From Tupaia tana (Eukaryota; Chordata; Mammalia; Scandentia; Tupaiidae), in assembly GCA_026018925.1 (NCBI GenBank), contig JAKSZU010000506.1:31237-95236 (forward strand): DNA of 64,000 nucleotides. The letters run 5' to 3'. Shown piece by piece: positions 48,101-60,458 of this stretch. The translations under genes and the position numbers were made by a program. Below the pieces are notes generated by a model. The model was not told the origin of the DNA, made no database searches, and saw only the letters and a list, made by a program, of their open reading frames with translations. Positions within the stretch are counted from its first letter, which is position 1. Each line of letters opens with the position of its first letter.

Positions 48101-51071
48101 AGGCAGAATTTCTCTCTGGCTCTCAGCTCCATCTTTTGTTTTGTTAATAAGCCCTTCTGCTCCTTTCTCCCATGCAGGAGAGTTGAGCCATTCTCTGAGA
48201 AGATTCCACATGGATGCTGGGAACGATATTTCAGGGCACAGGCGAAATGAAGATTTTCTACTCATAATTCATCCTCCAGCAAGCAAAGCTAGTGTGGTAG
48301 GGAGCACCTCTGGCCTTCTATCCCTGTCTCTGTGTCTCTGAGGTCTCTGTCTCTCTCTGCTCCTGTCTCCTCGTTTTTTTTGGTAATTTTTCCTTTTTAC
48401 GATTTTTTTAAAGGTAGAATTTCTCTCTGGCTCTCAGCTCCATCTCTTGTTTAGTTAATAGGCCCTTCTGCTCCTTTCTCCCATGCAGGAGAGTTGAGCC
48501 ATTCTCTGAGAAGAGTCCACATGGATACTGGGAACTAGATAATTCAGGGCACAGGCGAAATGAAGATTTTCTACTCATAATTCAGCCTCCAGCAAGCAAA
48601 GCTAGTGTGGTAGGGATCCCCTCTGGCCTTCTATCCCTGTCTCTGTGTCTCTGAGGTCTCTGTCTCTCTCTGCTCATGTCTCCTCATTTTTTTTGGTAAT
48701 TTTTCATTTTTACGATTTTTTTAAAGGTAGAATTTCTCTCTGGCTCTCAGCTCCATCTTTTGTTTTGTTAATAAGCCCTTCTGCTCCTTTCTCCCAGGCA
48801 GGAGAGTAGAGCCATTCTCTGAGAAGATTCCACATGGATACTGGGAACTACATATTTCAGGGCACAGGCGAAATGAAGATTTTCTACTCATAATTGAGCC
48901 TCCAGCAAGCAAAGCTAGTGTGGTAGGGAGCCCCTCTGGCCTTCTATCCCTGTCTCTGTGTCTCTGAGGTCTCTGTCTCTCTCTGCTCCTGTCTCCTCAT
49001 TTTTTTTTGGTAATTTTTCCTTTTTACAATTTTTTTAAGGTAGAATTTCTCTCTGGCTCTCAACTCCATCTTTTGTTTTGTTAATAAGCCCTTCTGCTCC
49101 TTTCTCCCAGGCAGGAGAGTTGAGCCATTCTCTGAGAAGATTCCACATGGATACTGGGAACTAGATATTTCAGGGCACAGGCGAAATGAAGATTTTCTAC
49201 TCATAATTCAGCCTCCAGAAAGCAAAGCTAGTGAGGTAGGGAGACCCTCTGGCCTTCTATCCCTGTCTCTGTGTCTCTGAGGTCTTTGTCTCTCTCTGCT
49301 CCTGGCTCCTCATTATTTTTTTGGTAATTTTTACTTTTTACGATTTTTTGAAAGGTAGAATTTCTCTCTGGCTCTCAGCTCCATCTTTTGTTTTGTTAAT
49401 AAGCCCTTCTGCTCCTTTCTCCCAGGCAGGAGAGTTGAGCCGTTCTCTGAGAAGATTCCACATGGATACTGGGAACTAGATATTTCAGGGCACAGGCGAA
49501 ATGAAGATTTTCTACTCATAATTCAGCCTCCAGCAAGCAAAGCTAGTGTGGTAGGGAGCCCCTCTGGCCTTCTATCCCTGTCTCTGTGTCTCTGAGGTCT
49601 CTGTCTCTCTGTGCTCCTTTCACCTCATTTTTTTTTGGTAATTTTTCCTTTTTATGATTTTTTTAAAGGTAGAATGTCTCTCTGGCTCTCAGCTCCACCT
49701 TTTGTTTTGTTAATAAGCCCTTCTGCTCCTTTCTCCCAGGCAGGAGATTGGAGCCATTCTCTGAGAAGATTACACATGGATACTGGGAACTAGCTATTTC
49801 AGGGCACAGGCGAAATGAAGATTTTCTACTCATAATTCAGCCTCCAGCAAGCAACGCTAGTGTGGTAGGGAGCCGCTCTGGCCTTCTATCCCTGTCTCTG
49901 TGTCTCTGAGGTCTCTGTCTCTCTCTGCTCCTGTCTCCTCATTTTTTTTGGTAATTTTTCTTTTTACGATTTTTTTAAAGGCAGAATTTCTCTCTGGCTC
50001 TCAGCTCCATCTTTTGTTTTGTTAATAAGCCCTTCTGCTCCTTTCTCCCATGCAGGAGAGTTGAGCCGTTCTCTGAGAAGATTCCACATGGGTACTGGGA
50101 ACGATATTTCAGGGCACAGGCGAAATGAAGATTTTCTACTCATAATTCAGCCTCCAGCAAGCAAAGCTAGTGTGGTAGGGAGCCCCTCTGGCCATCTATC
50201 CCTGTCTCTTTGTCTCTGAGGTCTCTGTCTCTCTCTGCTCCTGTCTCCTCATTTTTTTTGGTAATTTTTCCTTTTTACGATTTTTTTAAAGGTAGAATTT
50301 CTCTCTGGCTCAGAGCTCCATCTCTTGTTTAGTTATTAGGCCCTTCTGCTCCTTTCTCCCATGCAGGAGAGTTGAGCCATTCTCTGAGAAGATTCCACAT
50401 GGATACTGGGAACTAGATAATTCAGGGCACAGGCGAAATGAAGATTTTCTACTCATAATTCAGCCTCCAGCAAGCAAAGCTAGTGTGGTAGGGAGCCCCT
50501 CTGGCCTTCTATCCCTGTCTCTGTGTCTCTGAGGTCTCTGTCTCTCTCTGCTCATGTCTCCTCATTTTTTTTTTGGTAATTTTTCCTTTTTACAATTTTT
50601 TTAAGGTAGAATTTCTCTCTGGCTCTCAACTCCATCTTTTGTTTTGTTAATAAGCCCTTCTGCTCCTTTCTCCCAGGCAGGAGAGTTGAGCCATTCTATG
50701 AGAAGATTCCACATGGATACTGGGAACTAGATATTTCAGGGCACAGGCGAAATGAAGATTTTCTACTCATAATTCAGCCTCCAGGAAGCAAAGCTAGTGA
50801 GGTAGGGAGCCCCTCTGGCCTTCTATCCCTGTCTCTGTCTCTCTGAGTTCTCTGTACCTCTCTGCTCCTGTCTCCTCAGTTTTTTTTTGTAATTTTTCCT
50901 TTTTTACGATTTTTTTAAATGTAGAATTTCTCTCTGGCTCTCAGCTCCATCTTTTGTTTTGTCAATAAGCGCTTCTGCTCCTTTCTCCCAGGCAAGAGAG
51001 TTGAGCAATTCTCTGAGAAGTTTCCACATGGATACTGGGAACAAGATATTTCAGGGCAGAAGCGAAATGAA
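44816..51071. repeat. 20-mer higher-order repeat, copy 1 (6,256 bp)
   Basis: Twenty monomers recur in the same order 6,256-6,260 bp downstream. Anchors, copy 1 then copy 2: AACGATTTTTTTAAACG at 44,961 and 51,217; CCTTTTTCGATTCTTTT at 45,269 and 51,525, and again at 47,769 and 54,029; GAGATTGG at 49,744 and 56,001. Other marks include GGGCGCGGGCG near 47,300, TTTTCTCCCCTTTTTTTT near 47,427 and GGGAACGATATTTC near 48,221 and 50,098. Monomers 9-20 match copy 2 more closely than monomers 1-8. Monomer 4 (45.75-46.06 kb) has a different head from its counterpart. Confidence 0.95.
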
Positions 51072-54000
51072 GATTTTCTACTCATAATTCAGCCTCCAGC
51101 AAGCAAAGCTAGTGTGGTAGGGAGCTCCTCTGGCCTTCTATCCCTGTCTCTGTGTCTCTGAGGTCTCTGTCTCTCTCTGCTCTTGTCTCCTCATTTTTTT
51201 GGTAATTTTTCCTTTTAACGATTTTTTTAAACGTAGAATTTCTCTCTGGCTCTCAGCTCCATCTTCTGTTTTGTTAATAAGCCTTTCTTCTCCTTTCTCC
51301 CAGGCAGGAGAGTTGAGCCATTCTCTGAGAAGTTTCCACATGCTTACTGGGAACTAGATATTTCAGGGCACAGGCGAAATGAAGATTTTCTACTCATATT
51401 TCAGCCTCCGGCAAGCAAAGCTAGTGTGGTAGGAAGCCCCTCTGGCCTTCTATCCCTGTCTCTGTGTCTCTGAGGTCTCTGTCTCTCTCTGCTCCGGTCT
51501 CCTCATTTATTTTTGGTAATTTTTCCTTTTTCGATTCTTTTAAAGTTAGAATTTCTCTCTGGCTCTCAGCTCCATCTTCTGTTTTGTTAATAAGCCATTC
51601 TGCTCCTTTCTCCCAGACAGGAGAGTTGAGCCGTTCTCTGAGAAGATTCCATATGGATACCGGGAACTAGCTATTTCAGGGCACAGGCGAAATGAAGATT
51701 TTCTACTCATAATTCAGCCTCCAGCGAGCAAAGCTAGTGTGGTAGGGAACCCCTCTGGCCTTCTATCCCTGTCTCTGTGTCTCTGAGGTCTTTTTCTCTC
51801 TCTGCTCCTGGCTCCTCATTATTTTTTTGGTAATTTTTCCTTTTTATGATTTTTTGAAAGGTAGAATTTCCCTCTGGCTCTCAGCTCCATCCTTTGTTTC
51901 GTTATTAAGCCCTTCTGCTCCTTTCTCCCAGGCAGGAGAGTTGAGCCATTCTCTGAGAAGATTCCACATGGATTCTGGGAACTAGATATTTCAGGGCACA
52001 GGCGAAATGAAGATTTTCTACTCATAATTCAGCCTCCAGAAAGCAAAGCTAGTGAGGTAGGGAGACCCTCTGGCCTTCTATCCCTGTCTCTGTGTCTCTG
52101 AGGTCTCTGTCTCTCTCTGCTACTGTCTCCTCATATTTTTTGGTAATTGTTCCTATTTACGATTTTTTTAAAGGTAGAATTTCTCTCTGGCTCTCAGCTC
52201 CATCTTTTGTTTTGTTAATAAGCCCTTCTGCTCCTTTCTCCCAGGCAGGAGAGTTGAGCCATTCTCTGAGAAGATTCCACATGGATACTGGGATCTAGAT
52301 ATTTCAGGGCACAGGCGAAATGAAGATTTTCTACTCATAATTCAGCCTCCAGCAAGCAAAGCTAATGTGGTAGGGAGCCCCTGTGGCCTTCTATCCCTGT
52401 CTCTGTGTCTCTGAGGTCTCTGTCTCTCTCTGCTCCTGTCTCCTCATTATTTTGGTAATTTTTCCTTTTTACGATTTTTTTAAAGGTAGAATTTCTCTCT
52501 GGCTCTCAGCTCCATCTTTTGTTTTGTTAATAAGCCCTTCTGCTCCTGTCTCCCAGGCAGGAGAGTTGAGCCATTCTCTGGGAAGATTCCACATGTATAC
52601 TGGGAACTAGTTATTTCAGGTCACAGGTGAAATGAAGATTTTCTACTCATAATTCAGCCTCCAGCGAGCAAAGCTAGTGTGGTAGGGAGCCCCTCTGGAC
52701 TTCTATCCCTGTCTCTGTCTCTCTGAGGTCTCTGTACCTCTCTGCTCCTGTCTGATCATATTTTTTTGGTAATTTTTCCTTTTTACGATTTTTTTAAAGG
52801 TAGAATTTCTCTCTGGCTCTCAGCTCCATCTTTTGTTTTGTTAATAAGCGCTTCTGCTCCTTTCTCCCAGGCAGGAGAGTAGAGCCATTCTCTGAGAAGA
52901 TTCCACATGGATACTGGGAACTAGATATTTCAGGGCACAGGCGAAATGAAGATTTTCTACTCATAATTCAGCCTCCAGAAAGCAAAGCTAGTGAGGTAGG
53001 GAGAACCTCTGGCCTTCTATCCCTGTCTCTGTGTCTCTGAGGTCTCTGTCTCTCTCTGCTCCTGTCTCCTCATATTTTTTGGTAATTGTTCCTATTTACG
53101 ATTTTTTTAAAGGTAGAATTTCTCTCTGGCTCTCAGCTCCATCTTTTGTTTTGTTAATAAGCCCTTCTGCTCCTTTCTCCCAGGCAGGAGAGTTGAGCCA
53201 TTCTCTGAGAAGATTCCACATGGATACTGGGATCTAGATATTTCAGGGCACAGGCGAAATGAAGATTTTCTACTCATAATTCAGCCTCCAGCAAGCAAAG
53301 CTAATGTGGTAGGGAGCCCCTGTGGCCTTCTATCCCTGTCTCTGTGTCTCTGAGGTCTCTGTCTCTCTCTGATCCTGTCTCCTCATTTTTTTGGTAATTT
53401 TTCCTTTTTATGATTTTTTTAAAGGTAGAATATCTCTCTGGCTCTCAGCTCCATCTTTTGTTTTGTTAATAAGCCCTTCTGCTCCTTTCTCCCAGGCAGG
53501 AGAGTTGAGCCATTCTCTGAGAAGATACCACATGGATACTGGGAACTAGATATTTCAGGGCGCGGGCGAAATGAAGATTTTCTACTCATAATTCAGCCTC
53601 CAGCAAGCAAAGCTAGTGTGGTAGGGAGCCCCTCTGGCCTTCGATCCCTGCCTCTGTGTCTCTGAGGTCTCTGTCTCTCTCTGCTCTTTTCTCCCCTTTT
53701 TTTTGGTAATTTTTCCTTTTTACGATTTTTTTAAAGGTGGAATTTCTCTCTGGCTCTCAGCTCCATCTTCTGTTTTGTTAATAAGCCCTTCTGCTCCTTT
53801 CTCCCAGGCAGGAGAGTTGAGTCATTCTCTGAGAAGATTCCACATGCATACTGGGAACTAGATATTTCAGGGCACAGGCGAAATGAAGATTTTCTACTCA
53901 TATTTCAGCCTCCGGCAAGCAAAGCTTGTGTGGTAGGGAGCCCCTCTGGCCTTCTATCCCTGTCTCTGTGTCTCTGAGGTCTCTGTCTCTCTCTGCTCCG

Positions 54001-57000
54001 GTCTCCTCATTTATTTTTGGTAATTTTTCCTTTTTCGATTCTTTTAAAGGTTGAATTTCTCTCTGGCTCTCAGCTCCATCTTCTGTTTTGTTAATAAGCC
54101 ATTCTGCTCCTTTCTCCCAGGCAGGAGAGTTGAGCCATTCTCTGAGAAGTTTCCATATGGATACTGGCTACTAGATATTTCAGAGCACAGGCGAAATGAA
54201 GATTTTCTTCTCATAATTCAGCCACCAGCGAGCAAAGCTAGTGTGGTAGGGAGACCCTCTGGCCTTCTATCACTGTCTCTGTGTCTCTGAGGTCTCTGTC
54301 TCTCTCTGCTCCTGTCTCCTCCTTTTTTTTGGTAATTTTTATTTTTACGATTTTTTTAAAGGCAGAATTTCTCTCTGGCTCTCAGCTCCATCTTTTGTTT
54401 TGTTAATAAGCCCTTCTGCTCCTTTCTCCCATGCAGGAGAGTTGAGCCATTCTCTGAGAAGATTCCACATGGATGCTGGGAACGATATTTCAGGTCACAG
54501 GCAAAATGAAGATTTTCTACTCATAATTCATCTTCCAGCAAGCAAAGCTAGTGTGGTAGGGAGCACCTCTGGCCTTCTATCCCTGTCTCTGTGTCTCTGA
54601 GGTCTCTGTCTCTCTCTGCTCCTGTCTCCTCATTTTTTTTGGTAAATTTTCCTTTTTACGATTTTTTTAAAGGTAGAATTTCTCTCTGGCTCTCAGCTCC
54701 ATCTCTTGTTTAGTTAATAGGCCCTTCTGCTCCTTTCTCCCATGCAGGAGAGTTGAGCCATTCTCTGAGAAGATTCCACATGGATACTGGGAACTAGATA
54801 ATTCAGGGCACAGGCGAAATGAAGATTTTTTACTCATAATTCAGCCTCCAGCAAGCAAAGCTAGTGTGGTAGGGAGCCCCTCTGGCCTTCTATCCCTGTC
54901 TCTGTGTCTCTGAGGTCTCTGTCTCTCTCTGCTCCTGTCTCCTCATTTTTTTTGGTAATTTTTCATTTTTACGATTTTTTTAAAGGTCGAATTTCTCTCT
55001 GGCTCTCAGCTCCATCTTTTGTTTTGTTAATAATCCCTTCTGCTCCTTTCTCCCAGGCAGGAGAGTAGAGCCATTCTCTGAGAAGATTCCACATGGATAC
55101 TGGGAACTACATATTTCAGGGCACAGGCGAAATGAAGATTTTCTACTCATAATTCAGCCTCCAGCAAGCAAAGCTAGTGTGGTAGGGAGCCCCTCTGGCC
55201 TTCTATCCCTGTCTCTGTGTCTCTGAGGTCTCTGTCTCTCTCTGCTCCTGTCTCCTCATTTTTTTTGGTAATTTTTCCTTTTTACAATTTTTTTAAGGTA
55301 GAATTTCTCTCTGGCTCTCAACTCCATCTTTTGTTTTGTTAATAAGCCCTTCTGCTCCTTTCTCCCAGGCAGGAGAGTTGAGCCATTCTCTGAGAAGATT
55401 CCACATGGATACTGGGAACTAGATATTTCAGGGCACAGGCGAAATGAAGATTTTCTACTCATAATTCAGCCTCCAGAAAGCAAAGCTAGTGAGGTAGGGA
55501 GACCCTCTGGCCTTCTATCCCTGTCTCTGTGTCTCTAAGGTCTTTGTCTCTCTCTGCTCCTGGCTCCTCATTATTTTTTTGGTAATTTTTACTTTTTACG
55601 ATTTTTTGAAAGGTAGAATTTCTCTCTGGCTCTCAGCTCCATCTTTTGTTTTGTTAATAAGCCCTTCTGCTCCTTTCTCCCAGGCAGGAGAGTTGAGCCG
55701 TTCTCTGAGAAGATTCCACATGGATACTGGGAACTAGATATTTCAGGGCACAGGCGAAATGAAGATTTTCTACTCATAATTCAGCCTCCAGCAAGCAAAG
55801 CTAGTGTGGTAGGGAGCCCCTCTGGCCTTCTATCCCTGTCTCTGTGTCTCTGAGGTCTCTGTCTCTCTGTGCTCCTTTCACCTCATTTTTTTTGGTAATT
55901 TTTCCTTTTTATGATTTTTTTAAAGGTAGAATGTCTCTCTGGCTCTCAGCTCCACCTTTTGTTTTGTTAATAAGCCCTTCTGCTCCTTTCTCCCAGGCAG
56001 GAGATTGGAGCCATTCTCTGAGAAGATTACACATGGATACTGGGAACTAGCTATTTCAGGGCACAGGCGAAATGAAGATTTTCTACTCATAATTCAGCCT
56101 CCAGCAAGCAACGCTAGTGTGGTAGGGAGCCGCTCTGGCCTTCTATCCCTGTCTCTGTGTCTCTGAGGTCTCTGTCTCTCTCTGCTCCTGTCTCCTCATT
56201 TTTTTTGGTAATTTTTCTTTTTACGATTTTTTTAAAGGCAGAATTTCTCTCTGGCTCTCAGCTCCATCTTTTGTTTTGTTAATAAGCCCTTCTGCTCCTT
56301 TCTCCCATGCAGGAGAGTTGAGCCGTTCTCTGAGAAGATTCCACATGGGTACTGGGAACGATATTTCAGGGCACAGGCGAAATGAAGATTTTCTACTCAT
56401 AATTCAGCCTCCAGCAAGCAAAGCTAGTGTTGTAGGGAGCCCCTCTGGCCTTCTATCCCTGTCTCTTTGTCTCTGAGGTCTCTGTCTCTCTCTGCTCCTG
56501 TCTCCTCATTTTTTTTGGTAATTTTTCCTTTTTACGATTTTTTTAAAGGTAGAATTTCTCTCTGGCTCTGAGCTCCATCTCTTGTTTAGTTATTAGGCCC
56601 TTCTGCTCCTTTCTCCCATGCAGGAGAGTTGAGCCATTCTCTGAGAAGATTCCACATGGATACTGGGAACTAGATAATTCAGGGCACAGGCGAAATGAAG
56701 ATTTTCTACTCATAATTCAGCCTCCAGCAAGCAAAGCTAGTGTGGTAGGGAGCCCCTCTGGCCTTCTATCCCTGTCTCTGTGTCTCTGAGGTCTCTGTCT
56801 CTCTCTGCTCATGTCTCCTCATTTTTTTTTTGGTAATTTTTCCTTTTTACAATTTTTTTAAGGTAGAATTTCTCTCTGGCTCTCAACTCCATCTTTTGTT
56901 TTGTTAATAAGCCCTTCTGCTCCTTTCTCCCAGGCAGGAGAGTTGAGCCATTCTATGAGAAGCTTCCACATGGATACTGGGAACTAGATATTTCAGGGCA

Positions 57001-57328
57001 CAGGCGAAATGAAGATTTTCTACTCATAATTCAGCCTCCAGGAAGCAAAGCTAGTGAGGTAGGGAGCCCCTCTGGCCTTCTATCCCTGTCTCTGTCTCTC
57101 TGAGTTCTCTGTACCTCTCTGCTCCTGTCTCCTCAGTTTTTTTTTGTAATTTTTCCTTTTTTACGATTTTTTTAAATGTAGAATTTCTCTCTGGCTCTCA
57201 GCTCCATCTTTTGTTTTGTCAATAAGCGCTTCTGCTCCTTTCTCCCAGGCAGGAGAGTTGAGCAATTCTCTGAGAAGTTTCCACATGGATACTGGGAACA
57301 AGATATTTCAGGGCAGAAGCGAAATGAA
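51072..57328. repeat. 20-mer higher-order repeat, copy 2 (6,257 bp)
   Basis: Full second copy in direct tandem with the first. Private differences include AAAGTTAGAATT near 51,540, CTGTCTGATCATATTT near 52,750, GAGAACCTCTGG near 53,001, GATACCACATGG near 53,525 and a GGTTGAAT change near 54,050. The head of its fourth monomer (CAGAAAGC, GTGAGGTAGGGAGACC near 52,040) looks like monomer 7 of the unit rather than monomer 4 of copy 1, suggesting conversion within the unit. Confidence 0.95.
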
Positions 57329-58268
57329 GATTTTCTACTCATAATTCAGCCTCCAGCAAGCAAAGCTAGTGTGGTAGGGAGCTCCTCTGGCCTTCTATCC
57401 CTGTCTCTGTGTCTCTGAGGTCTCTGTCTCTCTCTGCTCTTGTCTCCTCATTTTTTTGGTAATTTTTCCTTTTAACGATTTTTTTAAACGTAGAATTTCT
57501 CTCTGGCTCTCAGCTCCATCTTCTGTTTTGTTAATAAGCCTTTCTTCTCCTTTCTCCCAGGCAGGAGAGTTGAGCCATTCTCTGAGAAGTTTCCACATGC
57601 TTACTGGGAACTAGATATTTCAGGGCACAGGCGAAATGAAGATTTTCTACTCATATTTCAGCCTCCGGCAAGCAAAGCTAGTGTGGTAGGAAGCCCCTCT
57701 GGCCTTCTATCCGTGTCTCTGTGTCTCTGAGGTCTCTGTCTCTCTCTGCTCCGGTCTCCTCATTTATTTTTGGTAATTTTTCCTTTTTCGATTCTTTTAA
57801 AGTTAGAATTTCTCTCTGGCTCTCAGCTCCATCTTCTGTTTTGTTAATAAGCCATTCTGCTCCTTTCTCCCAGACAGGAGAGTTGAGCCGTTCTCTGAGA
57901 AGATTCCATATGGATACCGGGAACTAGCTATTTCAGGGCACAGGCGAAATGAAGATTTTCTACTCATAATTCAGCCTCCAGCGAGCAAAGCTAGTGTGGT
58001 AGGGAACCCCTCTGGCCTTCTATCCCTGTCTCTGTGTCTCTGAGGTCTTTGTCTCTCTCTGCTCCTGGCTCCTCATTATTTTTTTGGTAATTTTTCCTTT
58101 TTATGATTTTTTGAAAGGTAGAATTTCCCTCTGGCTCTCAGCTCCATCCTTTGTTTCGTTATTAAGCCCTTCTGCTCCTTTCTCCCAGGCAGGAGAGTTG
58201 AGCCATTCTCTGAGAAGATTCCACATGGATACTGGGATCTAGATATTTCAGGGCACAGGCGAAATGAA
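57329..58268. repeat. 20-mer higher-order repeat, copy 3, first three monomers only
   Basis: AACGATTTTTTTAAACG at 57,474 and CCTTTTTCGATTCTTTT at 57,782 are 6,257 bp from their copy 2 equivalents. Monomer 3 (TTTTTATGATTTTTTGAAAGG region, CATCCTTTGTTTCG, GTTATTAAG) also matches. At its 3' end copy 2 reads GATTCTGGGAAC but this copy reads GATACTGGGATCTAG, and the register is then lost. The copy is therefore broken near 58.22 kb. Confidence 0.92.
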
Positions 58269-60143
58269 GATTTTCTACTCATAATTCAGCCTCCAGCAAG
58301 CAAAGCTATTGTGGTAGGGAGCCCCTCTGTCCTTCTATCCCTGTCTCTGTGTCTCTGAGGTCTCTGTCTCTCTCTGCTCCGGTCTCCTCATTTTTTTTGG
58401 TAATTTACCCTTTTTACGATTTTTTAAAAGGTAGAATTTCTCTCTGGCTCTCAGCTCCATCTTTTGTTTCATTAATAGGCCCTTCTGCTCCTTTCTCCCA
58501 GGCAGGAGAGTTGAGCCATTCTCTGAGAAGATTCCACATGGATTCTGGGAACTAGATATTTCAGGGCACAGGCGAAATGAAGATTTACTACTCATAATTC
58601 AGCCTCCAGCAAGCAAAGCTAATGTGGTAGGGAGCCCCTCTGGCCTTCTATCCCTGTCTCTGTGTCTCTGAGGTCTCTGTCTCTCTCTGCTCCTGTCTCC
58701 TCATTATTTTGGTAATTTTTCCTTTTTACGATTTTTTTAAAGGTAGAATTTCTCTCTGGCTCTCAGCTCCATTTTTGTTTTGTTAATAAGCCCTTCTGCT
58801 CCTTTCTCCCAGGCATGAGAGTTGAGCCATTCTCTGAGAAGATTCCACATGTATACTGGGAACTAGTTATTTCAGGTCACAGGTGAAATGAAGATTTTCT
58901 ACTCATAATTCAGCCTCCAGCGAGCAAAGCTAGTGTGGTAGGGAGCCCCTCTGGACTTCTATCCCTGTCTCTGTCTCTCTGAGGTCTCTGTACCTCTCTG
59001 CTCCTGTCTCCTCATATTTTTTTGGTAATTTTTCCTTTTTACGATTTTTTTAAAGGTAGAATTTCTCTCTGGCTCTCAGCTCCATCTTTGTTTTGTTAAT
59101 AAGCGCTTCTGCTCCTTTCTCCCAGGCAGGAGAGTAGAGCCATTCTCTGAGAAGATTCCACATGGATACTGGGAACAAGATATTTCAGGACATAAGCGAT
59201 ATGAAGATTTTCTACTCATAATTCAGCCTCCAGCAAGCAAAGCTAGTGTGGTAGGGAGCTCCTCTGGCCTTCTATCCCTGTCTCTATGTCTCTGAGGTCT
59301 CTGTCTCTCTCTGTTCCTGTCTCCTCATTTTTTTGGTAATTTTTCCTTTTTATGATTTTTTTAAAGGTAGAATATCTCTCTGGCTCTCAGCTCCATCTTT
59401 TGTTTTGTTAATAAGCCCTTCTGCTCCTTTCTCCCAGGCAGGAGAGTTGAGCCATTCTCTGAGAAGATTCCACATGGATACTGGGAACTAGATATTTCAG
59501 GGCGCGGGCGAAATGAAGATTTTCTACTCATAATTCAGCCTCCAGCAAGCAAAGCTAGTGTGGTAGGGAGCCCCTCTGGCCTTCGATCCCTGTCTCTGTG
59601 TCTCTGAGGTCTCTGTCTCTCTCTGCTCTTGTCTCCCCTTTTTTTTGGTAATTTTTCCTTTTTACAATTTTTTTAAGGTAGAATTTCTCTCTGGGTCTCA
59701 ACTCCATCTTTTGTTTTGTTAATAAGCCCTTCTGCTCCTTTCTCCCAGGCAGGAGAGTTGAGCCATTCTCTGAGAAGATTCCACATGGATACTGGGAACT
59801 AGATATTTCAGGGGCACAGGCGAAATGAAGATTTTCTACTCATAATTCAGCCTCCAGCAAGCAAAGCTAGTGAGGTAGGGAGCCCCTCTGGCCTTCTATC
59901 CCTGTCTCTGTGTCTCTGAGGTCTCTGTCTCTCTCTGCTCCTGTCTCCTCATATTTTTTTGGTAATTGTTCTTATTTACGATTTTTTTAAAGGTAGAATT
60001 TCTCTCTGGCTCTCAGCTCCATCTTTTGTTTTGTTAATAAGCCCTTCTGCTCCTTTCTCCCAGGCAGGAGAGTTGAGCCATTCTCTGAGAAGATTCCACA
60101 TGGATACTGGGATCTAGATATTTCAGGGCACAGGCGAAATGAA
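58269..60143. repeat. Six monomers: shortened and shuffled 20-mer material
   Basis: Order: GCTATTGTGG type with AATTTACCCTTTTT; GCTAATGTGG with CAGGTCACAGGTG (20-mer monomer 5); CTGGACTTC with TGTACCTCTC and AGAGTAGAGCC (monomer 6); TATGAT with AATATCTC and GGGCGCGGGCG (monomer 8, with monomer 7 missing); a hybrid (59,518-59,829) that begins as monomer 9 (CTTCGATCCC, TCTCCCCTTTT) and ends as monomer 14 (TACAATTTTTTTAAGG, AACTCC); then a GTGAGGTAGGG monomer with AATTGTTCTTATTTAC as in block H. Confidence 0.87.
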
Positions 60144-60458
60144 GATTTTCTACTAATAATTCAGCCTCCAGCAAGCAAAGCTATTGTAGTAGGGAGCCCC
60201 TCTGGACTTCTATCCCTGTCTCTGTGTCTCTGAGGTCTCTGTCTCTCTCTGCTCCGGTCTCCTCATATTTTCTTTGGTAATTTACACTTTTTACGAATTT
60301 TTTAAAGGTAGAATTTCTCTCTGTCTCTCAGGTCCATCTTTTGTTTCGTTAATAGGCCCTTCTGCTCCTTTCTCCCAGGCAGGAGAGTTGAGCCATTCTC
60401 TGAGAAGATTCCACATGGATTCTGGGAACTAGATATTTCAGGGCACAGGCGAAATGAA
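60144..60458. repeat. GCTATTGTAG-type monomer, repeated at 63,278
   Basis: CTACTAATAATTC, GCTATTGTAGTAGGG, CTGGACTTC and TTTACGAATTTTTTAAAGG. Its counterpart at 63,278 shares the rare TTTACGAATT variant at a shift of 3,133 bp (10 monomers). Confidence 0.87.
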
